Of a stretch of DNA of 64,000 nt, positions 56,114-64,000 are shown in pieces (the first letter of the stretch is position 1; every line of letters begins with the position of its first letter). The notes below the pieces were generated by a model. That model had not been told where the DNA came from and did not search any database. It saw nothing but the letters and a program-made list of their open reading frames with translations. Position numbers and translations under genes: made by a program. The stretch is from Planctomycetaceae bacterium (lineage in GTDB: Bacteria; Planctomycetota; Planctomycetia; Pirellulales; Pirellulaceae), in assembly GCA_002723275.1 (NCBI GenBank), contig PBNZ01000043.1:93093-157092 (forward strand), given 5' to 3'.

Positions 56114-56653
56114 CTATTCCGACTCCAGACTCTGCAACAGACCTTCAAAACCCTTTTCGTTTGCGGCAACTGTCTTCTCCGGCCCATAGAACTTGACGAA
56201 ATAAAGGCCACCCGATTTCATTTCAATGATCGTACCTAACATTAAATAGTTCGATTTTTTCGTAGCAGGAGCGAACGGGCCACGGCGATCGTTGTAGGTT
56301 CCACCGAGCTTGATCTTGTGGACCTTGAGCCCCTTCACTTCGACATCTTTGATATCTTTTTTCAGTCCATCCGGATCAAACTGTCCGATCCAGCGATTCA
56401 CATTATCTTTAACCGAGCCCCCGGCAGCCATCATCGTCAATCTGCCGTTAGTGGTATCGCCTTCGGCTGCGGGAATGCTGTATTCGTGCTCGATGATGCG
56501 AACCTTTGGCTGTTGAGCTTTCCAGGTGTCAGGGACGGCCATTGAGACGGCGCCACCAGCTCCTTGAATCTTGACCGTTTTGTCTTCCGCGAGTCCAACC
56601 AAAGGGAGTGCCAATAGAGTTACGATTGCTAATAGGATTACGCGTTGCATCAA
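56114..56653 (-). CDS. Small exported protein of unknown function
   Basis: 179 residues with a Sec signal (RVILLAIVTLLALPLVGLAED). The mature part has an N-terminal beta pattern (VKIQGAGGAVSMAVPDTW) and ends GLYFVKFYGPEKTVAANEKGFEGLLQSL, suggesting a compact alpha/beta domain similar to small PsbP-like or planctomycete secreted domains. No cysteines or active-site motif are present. It starts 23 bases after the GYF gene stop, in the same direction, so co-transcription is likely. Confidence 0.65.
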   Translation of the reverse strand: MMQRVILLAIVTLLALPLVGLAEDKTVKIQGAGGAVSMAVPDTWKAQQPKVRIIEHEYSIPAAEGDTTNGRLTMMAAGGSVKDNVNRWIGQFDPDGLKKDIKDVEVKGLKVHKIKLGGTYNDRRGPFAPATKKSNYLMLGTIIEMKSGGLYFVKFYGPEKTVAANEKGFEGLLQSLESE

Positions 56654-56676
56654 ATCTCTGCCTTTCGATTCACAGG

Positions 56677-57600
56677 TTAATTCCAGTACTTAACGACATA
56701 AAAGAGGAAGCCCGCCAAAACGACGCAAGCAATCCCCAACAGCAGCACCATCGACAACGTGTTCTTCGTCGATTTTCTCCGCCGGTACATTTCCATCGAA
56801 GCACCGCTCGTTGATTCTGTCACAATCTGCGGTATTTCCGAAGTGATGGAGGCATTTGGTGTTGGCCCAACTAAGCCCGAAAATGTTTTTCCTGCCGGCT
56901 TCCATTCAGGCCATCCTTCACGCCACACCAATGAATCAACGGTGACCCGTCCTTCTGACATCCAACTCCGCATGATATCGCCGGAGGCCGGGCCAAACTG
57001 TCCACCCGAAGGCGGACGCACATACCAGACAGCGTGTGGTGCTTCACTAATCGGATCTTGAGCGGACGAGCCCTCTTCGATTGATTGATCGACGGACAGG
57101 ACCGACTCAGACGCTTCATCCTCAACCGAGACTTGTTTCGGAGTCTCAATCCCTTGAGGCAATGTAGCAGGCTCACCTTCAGCCGAAGCAGGCTTCTTGG
57201 GTTCCGCCGATTCGACCGACGGAAGATCCGTCGGCGGTCCGACGTCAACGATGGTCGGCCCAGCCTGACTCATTCGGTCCGTGGGATTCGGTTCGCCGCC
57301 CAACCTCCCAGAATCGACCGACGGAATCACCTTCGGCAATTTGTTTTCTTTTTTTCCGGGGAGAGCTCCCAACGCCGTCTCCAAGCTAGTGGCAAGAGGC
57401 GGATTGGATTCTGCCACCGACGGCAACGTATCCAACTTTTCTTCTTGCTGAGAACGTTTCGGATCTTTGACAAGATCGGGCTCCGATTGCTCGGGGATCC
57501 GAAACTTTGCTCCGCATTTCGGGCAAATCCCACGTTTTCCCGCCAAAAAGTCTTTGACGTGTAGTTTATGGCCGCTGGGACAGCGAAAGCGAATGCCCAT
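56677..57600 (-). CDS. Zinc-ribbon, GYF-domain membrane protein
   Basis: 307 residues. An N-terminal zinc ribbon (CPSGHKLHVKDFLAGKRGICPKCGAKFRIPE) with two CxxC-like pairs opens the protein. A ~140-residue disordered Ser/Pro/Glu-rich linker follows. A GYF domain (DUF4339-type) lies at about 185-240, with WYVRPPSGGQFGPASGDIM and VWREGWPEWKPAG. One C-terminal span (SMVLLLGIACVVLAGFLFYV) anchors it. GYF domains bind proline-rich peptides, so this may be a membrane adaptor. It precedes the 179-residue exported protein by 23 bases. Confidence 0.8.
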   Translation of the reverse strand: MGIRFRCPSGHKLHVKDFLAGKRGICPKCGAKFRIPEQSEPDLVKDPKRSQQEEKLDTLPSVAESNPPLATSLETALGALPGKKENKLPKVIPSVDSGRLGGEPNPTDRMSQAGPTIVDVGPPTDLPSVESAEPKKPASAEGEPATLPQGIETPKQVSVEDEASESVLSVDQSIEEGSSAQDPISEAPHAVWYVRPPSGGQFGPASGDIMRSWMSEGRVTVDSLVWREGWPEWKPAGKTFSGLVGPTPNASITSEIPQIVTESTSGASMEMYRRRKSTKNTLSMVLLLGIACVVLAGFLFYVVKYWN

Positions 57601-58014
57601 CGTTTTTCTCAGACCGGAGTTTTAGCGATTCAACTTCTGGGAAGCCGGATTGTCGCCAGGATGCAAAAAAGGGGTAACACTTTGAACCGGTTTAATTTAT
57701 ATTAATAGTATAAGAATAGAGAATTCCCCGGGAAACCGGCAAAGGTATTAGTCCACGTGTTTCTTGTAACGATTCGGACCTGCTAATTAAGACGATCTTG
57801 CTCATTTTGCCAGCCAAGCAGCTGCAGGCATAACTCCTGCAAAAGTCCCGCCCCACTCACGCTAGGCACCTGGCATCCTCGATTGAGCGATACTTCACGG
57901 TATTTTTTCTTGCCGACGCCACAAAACAAGCAATTCTTGTGGTGTTGGTTGATGGTGAATACTCGATCGTAACAAGTTACTTCAAGCAGCAAGGTTGTGG
58001 ACAAGACCAAAGGG
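57601..58014. other. 414-base gap between GYF protein and ClpP-like genes
   Basis: No gene or RNA is recognised. An AT-rich stretch at about 57695-57722 may hold the GYF promoter on the minus strand. TTGTGG (57937-57942) and TACTCG (57960-57965), 17 bases apart, could drive the ClpP-like gene but match consensus weakly. Confidence 0.35.
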
Positions 58015-58659
58015 ATGAGAATAGATATGGACCGCATTGAACAACACAATCGCGATGAATACGAAGGGCCCGTCGAAATTGCACTCGTCGGTGATCTGAC
58101 TGACAATGAAGCCGAACTCACGGATCGCTTGCTCGGTGTGCCGCCGAATGGCGAGTGCACCCTGTTCATCGACTCGCCTGGCGGAAGCCCTTATTGTGCA
58201 ATCGCCTTAACAACCCTCATTCGATTACGAGGCATTCGTGCCACGGGAATCGTGACGGGTGAGTGTTCATCGGCAACGTTATGGCCTTTTGCGGCCTGCC
58301 AACGTCGAATTGTGACTCCTTTCAGCGTTCTACTATTTCACCCGATGAAGTGGCAGAGTGAAGAGCACGTCGGCCTGCAGGAAGCCGCCGAGTGGGCTCG
58401 CCATTTTGGATCGCTGGAAAACGACATGGACCGTCTTCTTGCGGATCTGTTGGATGTGGATGCTGCCTTGCTTGACTCATGGATCTCGCCGGGACGCTAC
58501 GTGTCGGGCCGTGAATTCTCGGAAGCAGGTTTGGCCGAAATGATCACCCTTGAGCAGATTACGGGCAAGTCAGCTCCGACCAACAATGCTGCGGCACCCT
58601 CGAATGGAAATGGTGTATCGCAAAGCGTTACAGACGCGAGAATTCCAACCGCATCCTAG
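58015..58659 (+). CDS. ClpP-like S14-family protein lacking the catalytic Asp
   Basis: About 214 residues; the start is uncertain (GTG 57997, ATG 58015, ATG 58027). The ClpP fold is clear: LFIDSPGGSPYCAIALT, GIVTGECSSATLWPF with the nucleophile Ser in CSSA, and VLLFHPMKW with the active His. In the aligned C-terminal motif of ClpP (ERDRFLSAPEAVEYGL) this protein has SPGRYVSGREFSEAGL, so the catalytic Asp is Gly. A C-terminal disordered tail rich in Asn/Ala/Pro is added. It may be a reduced-activity or structural partner of true ClpP subunits. No Clp ATPase or second ClpP gene is adjacent. Confidence 0.85.
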   Translation: MRIDMDRIEQHNRDEYEGPVEIALVGDLTDNEAELTDRLLGVPPNGECTLFIDSPGGSPYCAIALTTLIRLRGIRATGIVTGECSSATLWPFAACQRRIVTPFSVLLFHPMKWQSEEHVGLQEAAEWARHFGSLENDMDRLLADLLDVDAALLDSWISPGRYVSGREFSEAGLAEMITLEQITGKSAPTNNAAAPSNGNGVSQSVTDARIPTAS

Positions 58660-58672
58660 ACGTGGTCTGCAT

Positions 58673-59584
58673 CTAGGCGCGATAGAGTTCGTGGCATTCG
58701 CTACAACTCTTGCGAATTTCCCCCTCGGCCTGACGCGCCTGTTCATAATTGCCTTGCCTGGTAGCTTCGACAATCGCTGCGGCGGCTTCTTCAAGTCGGC
58801 GACAATAATCGGCATAGTCTTCGTCGTCCGCATCCACCATGTTTTCAGCGGCTAGGATGTGGCCCATCGCGGTGACAAGTTGAGCCTCACGGATAATGCG
58901 ATCCTTTTGCTTGGTGAATTCAGCCTCTGAGGCCAGATAAACAGAGAGGCGATCTTGCTGAGACTGTTCGAGCCGCTTCATTAATGGTGATCGCTCGCAG
59001 ATCTCTGACCAATCCGTGAATTCTCTTGACGTTCCGCTGATCGTCGAGCCACCGATCAGATCCTCAAAATCTTGCTGACGAAGTTTTGTCTCCTTATAGA
59101 CGGGGTCGGTTCCGACCTTTGCATTGGAGGCAGCCCGAGCCATACGATCTCGAGCGAGTGCAGCCGATTTTCTCCAGCGAACATCACCATCGTATTGATC
59201 AATGATGGCAAACAGCATCGCAGCCACCGTCAAATCGACTCGAGCTTGCTGATACCCTCGTCCTTTAAAACTACCAACGGTTCGCAAGGCGTCGTCAAGT
59301 TGCAGCTTAATCGCCTTGATCTCATCTTCGATTGCCTCGGCTTCAATCAGACGACTCCAGGCAAAGGTTTCCGCCGGTTTTTCCACGACGATCTCGGGTT
59401 GATCGATGGCTTGCTGTATGGGTCGTTGTCCTCGAATTCCCTCCTGAAAGGCATCCTTAAAGAAGATCCCAGACCGCAGGTTCTCGAAACTCGGATGACG
59501 AGCTCGTTGATCCGACGACTTTGATTGGCCGATCAATGGGTTGACGGAAGCGATAAAAACGAGAAGACAGAGAAGATAACGCAT
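58673..59584 (-). CDS. Exported helical c-type cytochrome-like protein
   Basis: 303 residues from ATG 59584 opening a signal peptide (YLLCLLVFIASVNPLIGQ). The protein is mostly helical; near its C-terminus it has SCSECHELYR, a CxxCH haem site like that of cytochrome c' and planctomycete haem proteins. The remainder, e.g. LQDDALRTVGSFKGRGY-type helices, shows no enzyme motif. It may be a periplasmic electron carrier or a gas-binding haem protein. Its 3' end converges with the ClpP-like gene, 13 bases away. Confidence 0.7.
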   Translation of the reverse strand: MRYLLCLLVFIASVNPLIGQSKSSDQRARHPSFENLRSGIFFKDAFQEGIRGQRPIQQAIDQPEIVVEKPAETFAWSRLIEAEAIEDEIKAIKLQLDDALRTVGSFKGRGYQQARVDLTVAAMLFAIIDQYDGDVRWRKSAALARDRMARAASNAKVGTDPVYKETKLRQQDFEDLIGGSTISGTSREFTDWSEICERSPLMKRLEQSQQDRLSVYLASEAEFTKQKDRIIREAQLVTAMGHILAAENMVDADDEDYADYCRRLEEAAAAIVEATRQGNYEQARQAEGEIRKSCSECHELYRA

Positions 59585-59802
59585 GTGAAATGGCAACTCG
59601 CATCCAGGTCGATCGAAAGAGACATCCGTTCTCGCAGTATAATCGCTCTTTCCAAACAGGGCCTCTACGGCGCAATTCTTCTCCTGGTTCACCATGAGGC
59701 TCCAGAGGGGGTACCGAGTCATTGGAATTGAACACGGGCCAATCGAGCATTACGCCTATAATGGAGCGTTGAATTGACAAAAACAGAGGAAAACGGCTTT
59801 CC

Positions 59803-60906
59803 ATGAGCGAAAAACGTTCAGAATCAACTCGACGACAATTCCTGAAGGGGAAATCGGCCGTCGACGCGATCGGCAATCTCGGCGACAGGATCCATCAAGA
59901 GCTACCTGCAACGGAAGCGGCTGGCGAGGGTACGAGCAGAACCTATCTCGTACAGGTCAGTCGTCGTGCGATGGCCTGCGATTTTGCCGTCTACCTGAAT
60001 GCTGGTAAACACGACGCTGCCACGGAACACGCAGTCGAGGCACTCGATCTCGTGGAGAACATCGAGGACCAGATAAGCGTTTATCGGAATCGCAGTGAAG
60101 TCAGCCAACTCAATTTCGTCGCCGCGAAAAGGCCGGTGAAGGTCAACGCAAGATTGTTCAGCCTCCTGCAAATGGCTCGCCTCTTATATGACGAAACAGA
60201 TGGAGCTTTCGATGTGACGGCGGGACCTCTGATTAAGGTCTGGGGCTTCTATCGTCGTGAGGGCAAGTTGCCGAGTAATGAAGCGTTACAGGAAGCGCTG
60301 GCCTGCGTCGGCAATGCTCATGTAAAGCTTGTAGACGCCACATCAACCGTCGAATTCAACCGGGAAGGGGTCGAAGTAAACTTTGGGGGCATTGGCAAGG
60401 GATTCGCGTTGGACCAATGCAAGTCGCTCCTACGAAGCTGTGGCGTCAGCGACTTTATGATTCACGGGGGAAACAGCAGCGTACTCGCTAGTGGCCGTCG
60501 AGCGGGAGCGAGTGAGGGTCAGGGATGGAAGGTCGGCATTCGTCATCCGTCGAGACCCGAGCGGCGTATCGCCGAGATCAATTTGCAGGATCGCTCGATC
60601 GGAACTTCAGGGACCGGAACCCAACACTTCTATCACCAGGGGAAAAAATACGGTCACATCATCGATCCCAGGAGCGGGCAACCCGTGGATGGCATCCTTT
60701 CAACCACCGTGGTTGCGACTTCCGCTGCCATGGCCGACGCACTTTCGACGGCGTTCTATGTGATGGGTATTGAGTCAACACGCAAATATTGCGAGACGCA
60801 TCCAGACGTGGGGGCTCTCATCATTCGGACGGGCAGCAAGGCAGGTGTCGTCGAGATTGAAGCGATTGGCATCGCCGATAACGGTTGGTCCCGAGTGGAC
60901 GAATAG
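59803..60906 (+). CDS. apbE: ApbE-family FAD:protein FMN transferase
   Basis: 367 residues. ApbE motifs: SRRAMACDFAVYLN, DGAFDVTAGPLIKVWGFYR (metal Asp), NFGGIGKGFALDQC (FAD site), MIHGGNSSVLASG, and HIIDPRSGQPVDGILSTTVVA with AMADALSTAF. The enzyme transfers FMN to a Thr of flavoproteins such as NqrB/C or RnfG. The N-terminus has RRQFLKG, a Tat-like motif, but no hydrophobic stretch follows it (AVDAIGNLGDRIHQE), so it is probably not exported. A TATAAT lies at 59757-59762 with no clear -35. Its 3' end converges with the DUF1598 gene. Confidence 0.93.
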   Translation: MSEKRSESTRRQFLKGKSAVDAIGNLGDRIHQELPATEAAGEGTSRTYLVQVSRRAMACDFAVYLNAGKHDAATEHAVEALDLVENIEDQISVYRNRSEVSQLNFVAAKRPVKVNARLFSLLQMARLLYDETDGAFDVTAGPLIKVWGFYRREGKLPSNEALQEALACVGNAHVKLVDATSTVEFNREGVEVNFGGIGKGFALDQCKSLLRSCGVSDFMIHGGNSSVLASGRRAGASEGQGWKVGIRHPSRPERRIAEINLQDRSIGTSGTGTQHFYHQGKKYGHIIDPRSGQPVDGILSTTVVATSAAMADALSTAFYVMGIESTRKYCETHPDVGALIIRTGSKAGVVEIEAIGIADNGWSRVDE

Positions 60907-60915
60907 AATTATGGC

Positions 60916-62439
60916 TCAATCCCACCACCAGGAATCGCTCCGGGTCGGGCTGAGCTGACGCGCCTGCTGCACTCCCTCAATCTTGTAACTGCCGGTTTTG
61001 AATCCATTCGCATACAAATCTTTGGTGTCAAAGCTCACGCCTCCACTGACTGCCGCAATCAGGTGGCGACGATTAACCACTCGATGATTGATCACCGACG
61101 GTACCTCCCGAGGGACACGACCGACTGGCACGGAATAGCCGTGCTCCAACCAGTAGTCCATCTGCCAGTCGATTCGACTGGGCATGTCTTCTTGCTTCAT
61201 GACGGCAGCTACGATCGCCATTCGAAACAGATTGTCGAGTTCAGCGTAGACGGGATAACGCTTTGAAAGTCTTGCAAGATCCTTCGTAAAGCTCTGTGAA
61301 AATCGTCGATTGAGTTCGTCAGACGCTCCCGTCGGAACACGCTTCCCCTGCTCGGTGAGCATTTCATTTTCACTGAGCACGCGAATGACTTGGGGAGCGA
61401 ATCGGAATCCAGTCCCATCATGATTTCGCACGATCAACTGTTCTCCCAGTGTAAACCACCACCGCAAGACACCCATTTCGGGAGGCGATTCACCGGGTGC
61501 AAGCTCGATACTGTCCAGATAACTGGTCACCTGAGCCGTCCCCGGTTCGAGACCGATCCCCACCAACTTCATGTGATAATCGGCTTCGACAAGGATTCGA
61601 GCCGCGCGTGTCTGGGCACCGATTCCCTCGATCTCGATTCGCTGATTTCCTAACGCCGTTCGTAAGCCTGTGAGCCATTCCTCTCGTTCTTGAGGCTTTA
61701 ACGGACGACGCGATGATTCATGCAGATAATCTTGAGTTCGTGACAATCCTTCCTGACTGGGAGTAATTGAACAAACGAATTGGCCAGCTCCCGAGTATGT
61801 GTTCCTGAGCAGAACCACCCAGTCATCGAGCCGCAGGATGGGCCGCCAAGCTTCCTGATTCAAGATCCTCCCCTGTCGGTCCAAAGTCCATGGGCCAGCA
61901 GGTCCCGCGATGATGACCTCCTCGCGATCCTCATCAACAATCAGGTAGTCAATGCGATAGATTCCAGCCATAAGTCGCATCGGCACCGTGGGCGGTTGAT
62001 TGTCTGCCGCTAAACGAGCCAGTTCGGCTTCCAGCCGCGTCAGTGATACCTTTCGAAGCGGACTGGACCGGCCCAGATCTTTACCCTGCGTCACGCGTCG
62101 AGCCTTGATTGCACTCGTATCCCACAAGGTCGCAAGTTTGCGAGTGGCTCGATCATCCACCGGGCGCAACACTCCGGTGGTATCGACAAAAACGCCACCG
62201 GGAAAACCAACGACGGAACCTTCTCCTCCCACATCATCCCAAGTGGTCGGAGCGATGGTCGTTTGGATCAGATCGATCAGAGTATCAAAATCAGCCTGGC
62301 TGCCGCCGCCCCGAGTCGGCTGCACCGCCGTCGTTGACCGCTTGTCGTTCTCCGTCTGCCCCACGCCCGGTGCTGCGACGAGCAGGAATAGCGCTGCAAG
62401 GATGCTCTTGTACCAGAATGAGCGGGAAAAACGTGCCAT
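60916..62439 (-). CDS. DUF1598 exported protein
   Basis: 507 residues. ATG 62439 has a GGAGAG site six bases upstream and opens a signal peptide (FWYKSILAALFLLVAAPGVG). The family, DUF1598, is almost confined to planctomycetes: FPGGVFVDTTGVLRPVDD, MAGIYRIDYLIVDEDREEVIIAGPAGPW, RQGRILNQEAWRPILRLDDWVVLLRN and VEADYHMKLVGIGLEPG are typical stretches. No catalytic motif is known. The frame continues open upstream to 63207 only because it overlaps the Cys-repeat gene in another frame; the terminator at 62527-62560 supports a separate gene. Confidence 0.88.
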   Translation of the reverse strand: MARFSRSFWYKSILAALFLLVAAPGVGQTENDKRSTTAVQPTRGGGSQADFDTLIDLIQTTIAPTTWDDVGGEGSVVGFPGGVFVDTTGVLRPVDDRATRKLATLWDTSAIKARRVTQGKDLGRSSPLRKVSLTRLEAELARLAADNQPPTVPMRLMAGIYRIDYLIVDEDREEVIIAGPAGPWTLDRQGRILNQEAWRPILRLDDWVVLLRNTYSGAGQFVCSITPSQEGLSRTQDYLHESSRRPLKPQEREEWLTGLRTALGNQRIEIEGIGAQTRAARILVEADYHMKLVGIGLEPGTAQVTSYLDSIELAPGESPPEMGVLRWWFTLGEQLIVRNHDGTGFRFAPQVIRVLSENEMLTEQGKRVPTGASDELNRRFSQSFTKDLARLSKRYPVYAELDNLFRMAIVAAVMKQEDMPSRIDWQMDYWLEHGYSVPVGRVPREVPSVINHRVVNRRHLIAAVSGGVSFDTKDLYANGFKTGSYKIEGVQQARQLSPTRSDSWWWD

Positions 62440-62526
62440 CTCCATCTCTCCAAAACCGTGACGGAATACCCCTGTCACAGCTTCACACAGGAGGGCGGCA
62501 AAAGTCAAGCAACAGGCGATACCAAC

Positions 62527-62560
62527 AAAAAAACCCCTGGCCTGGTAAGCCAAGGGTTTT
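62527..62560 (-). terminator. Intrinsic terminator after the Cys-repeat gene
   Basis: On the minus strand an eight-base stem with one mismatch (62556-62549 with 62541-62534) is followed by seven T residues (62533-62527). The plus strand also has a T-run after the stem, so it could terminate both ways. It lies about 50 bases past the Cys-repeat gene's stop and 90 bases before the DUF1598 start. Confidence 0.8.
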
Positions 62561-62608
62561 TTGTCGAATCTAAGGGCGGACGCTTGGTATGCCGTCCGCT
62601 GTATTCGC

Positions 62609-63241
62609 TTAGTTGCAACCGCAGGAAGGTTCTGCGCCGCAAGCGGGCTCTGCACCACAAGCGGGCTCGCAGCACGACGAATCGCATGCGCGGAGTCGCT
62701 TGAACAGTCCCGACAGCAGACCGCCAAGTTGATGACGGGGGCCGCAGCTGGATGCTTCGCAACCGCAAGAGGGCTCTGCGCCACAAGCGGGCTCTGCACC
62801 ACAATCGGGCTCTGCACCACAAGCAGGCTCTGCACCACAAGCAGGCTCTGCACCACAAGCGGGTTCTGCACCACAAGCGGGTTCGCTTGCATCTTCGCAA
62901 CCGCAGGAAGGTTCTGCGCCACAAGCGGGCTCACAACCACATGCAGGTTCTGCGTCGCAGCAGGAATCGCAACCGCGATCGAAGCTGAACAACGGTCGAC
63001 GCAGTTTAAATCGATCCAAGTTAATTCGATCCAAGAGGCCGCCACATCGAGGCGAGCAATTCGAATCACAACCATCATCACAGGCTGGCTCACAACAATC
63101 GTCGTGTGCCGCTCCACAGGATGGCTCACAACCACAACTGGCGTGACCACCAAGGGAGAACAAGCCGGCTTGAGCACTGCTGCTGCTAATGATGAGCAGA
63201 GCAACAACTACAAGTACCGGTGCAAAATGACTGACTTTCAT
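62609..63241 (-). CDS. Exported cysteine-rich repeat protein
   Basis: 210 residues with a signal peptide (VLVVVALLIISSSSAQAG) and an AAAGGAG ribosome site. The mature part has 33 cysteines, all after residue 35, about one in six. Seven-plus copies of CGAEPA or variants (CGAEPS, CGAEPD, CGCEPA) make up the middle and end, separated by two Leu/Arg-rich linkers (LLDRINLDRFKLRR and LLSGLFKRLRAC). An 18-bp DNA tandem repeat underlies the main tract. Acidic (Glu) plus Cys spacing suggests metal binding or disulfide-linked wall material; planctomycetes have Cys-rich structural envelope proteins. No database family is recognised by eye. Confidence 0.78.
   Translation of the reverse strand: MKVSHFAPVLVVVALLIISSSSAQAGLFSLGGHASCGCEPSCGAAHDDCCEPACDDGCDSNCSPRCGGLLDRINLDRFKLRRPLFSFDRGCDSCCDAEPACGCEPACGAEPSCGCEDASEPACGAEPACGAEPACGAEPACGAEPDCGAEPACGAEPSCGCEASSCGPRHQLGGLLSGLFKRLRACDSSCCEPACGAEPACGAEPSCGCN
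62771..62887. repeat. 18-base tandem repeat inside the Cys-rich gene
   Basis: GGGCTCTGC-type units recur every 18 bases at 62771, 62789, 62807, 62825, 62843, 62861 and 62879, with one or two base differences. Each unit encodes six residues on the minus strand (A-E-P-A-C-G). Shorter copies occur at 62621-62663 and near 62905-62950. Confidence 0.85.
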
Positions 63242-63879
63242 GGGAGGGCTCCTTTGTCATTCCCACAACTGAAAACACACCTAGCGACATCCACACCACC
63301 CTGTTCTTTGGGTTCCGCGGAATTGGTCAGCGGCAACGCTCAGAAGATCAAGGTGATCTGATGACCATGATTTACTCAGGTCATGCGTTCCTATCGGTCT
63401 ACCTGTTAGTCAAGACTTAACTAGTCACCGTATGCTTCTTGTTTTCCGCAGATAGACCCCTGGAATATGATGGCTGTAACGACTAGAGGGATCAGCGTCG
63501 ACGAATCAACCGATTTCCACCGAGCAGGAAGGGGTTGGAAACCTCGGTCGCTAGCAAAGCATCATTCATGGTGAAACCGATCGAATTTGGCAGAGGGTGC
63601 GTCACCGGCCGAGCGACCGGTGGGGTGCAAAAACCGGCAAACAAGCATAAGCCTCTGAAAATAAAAGACTTGAAGCGATTCCAGGAAGCCCAGGCCAGCG
63701 GTTCCAATCAAACAAGTGACATCACCCCGGCAAGTCACGGTCGGCGAACTGGTTCGGTCTCCCTCGACGGATTACCGGTTTGTCTGGTAAACTCCGGGAT
63801 TCCTTCGGGTTGAACCGTTCGTTCCTCCCGTCGGCCAAGCTCAAACGAATTTCCCCATTCAAATTGATGGAGTCCCACC
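63242..63879. other. 638-base gap upstream of tpiA
   Basis: No supported coding gene or RNA gene is seen. Small inverted repeats occur (63603-63608 with 63617-63622). A 71-codon minus-strand frame (63492-63707) and an overlapping plus frame lack a start context or recognisable sequence and are not called. Promoters for tpiA and the Cys-repeat gene probably lie here, but none is clear. Confidence 0.4.
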
Positions 63880-64000
63880 GTGAGACGCCCCTTTGTCGCC
63901 GGCAACTGGAAAATGAACATGACTCGACAAAGTTCTGTCGAGTTGGCCGAGGCCATTGCGGCGGGTCTTTCTAGTGATATCGATGTGGCTGTTTGTCCGC
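63880..64000 (+). CDS. tpiA: Triose-phosphate isomerase, N-terminal part (runs off window)
   Basis: The frame from a GTG at 63880, with GGAG seven bases upstream, gives RRPFVAGNWKMNMTRQSSV, the invariant start of triose-phosphate isomerase with the catalytic Asn and Lys (GNWKMN). It interconverts dihydroxyacetone phosphate and glyceraldehyde 3-phosphate. Only about 40 residues are in the window; the rest lies beyond its end. Confidence 0.92.
   Translation, partial: MRRPFVAGNWKMNMTRQSSVELAEAIAAGLSSDIDVAVCP

Noticed and set aside
62440-63207. Open frame extending the DUF1598 protein upstream to 763 residues
   Set aside because: The extra 254 codons overlap the Cys-repeat gene in another frame and read as repetitive V/A/P-rich noise; the start at 62439 has a signal peptide and ribosome site, and a terminator lies between.
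62561-63361. Plus-strand 266-codon frame with CTTSG-type repeats
   Set aside because: It is the antisense reading of the Cys-repeat tract, open only because the 18-base unit has no stops in that frame; no start context or signal.
63492-63707. 71-codon minus-strand frame
   Set aside because: No recognisable domain or ribosome site; the opposite strand is equally open.

Overview
The window reads as chromosome of a planctomycete, most likely a Pirellulaceae-type bacterium. This is inferred from family content: a DUF1080/ThuA/propeller/HEAT/cytochrome c giant protein, PmoA-like DUF6807, DUF1598, a GYF protein with zinc ribbon, PQQ-like and LRR lipoproteins, a PEP-CTERM protease with dockerin-like repeats, and a MoxR/DUF58/VWA locus. 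Genes are dense on both strands, with Shine-Dalgarno-like sites at many starts. I found no rRNA, tRNA, CRISPR array, insertion sequence or prophage.

Layout. 1-7050 (+): end of a TPR gene, a DUF6807 protein and a 1669-residue secreted multidomain protein. 7144-8541 (-): beta-CASP RNase-like enzyme. 8792-14213 (+): MoxR-DUF58-VWA-VWA-TPR operon ending at an intrinsic terminator, then a separate 1300-residue anchored protein (14400-18302). 18327-22662 (-): Ap4A phosphorylase-like protein, acetyl-CoA synthetase and two thioredoxin-fold proteins. 22897-23408 (+): decayed endonuclease/exonuclease/phosphatase gene. 23474-26127 (-): degenerate sigma-54-activator-like regulator and a PEP-CTERM serine protease. 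26405-32157 (+): rpsB-tsf-pyrH-frr, with a good promoter, plus a duplicated parvulin. 32354-35149 (+): aminotransferase and carA, with an orphan minus-strand terminator between them. 35397-37756 (+): three membrane proteins of unknown role. 38025-41458 (+): cassette of circularly permuted ATP-grasp, alpha-E and transglutaminase proteins. 41483-46261: LRR lipoprotein (-), Tat-exported Gfo/Idh/MocA oxidoreductase (+), then a BshB1-like deacetylase and AMP nucleosidase (+). 46340-53571: TPR-redoxin fusion (-), PQQ-like propeller (-) and a PD40-PA-M28-PDZ peptidase (+). 53606-57600 (-): lipoprotein, membrane P-loop ATPase, small secreted protein, GYF protein. 58015-63241: ClpP-like protein lacking the catalytic Asp (+), c-type cytochrome-like protein (-), ApbE (+), DUF1598 protein (-) and a Cys-repeat secreted protein (-). 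63880 to the end: start of tpiA (+).

Functional themes. There is a translation/pyrimidine housekeeping block, a large set of exported proteins typical of planctomycetes that degrade complex carbon, and several paralogues of well-known enzymes that have lost signature residues (sigma-54 AAA+, ClpP). No complete new defence or mobile system is visible. The best leads for undescribed biology are the Cys-repeat protein, the degenerate AAA+ regulator, the ClpP-like protein, the membrane P-loop ATPase and the possible minus-strand small RNA upstream of carA.
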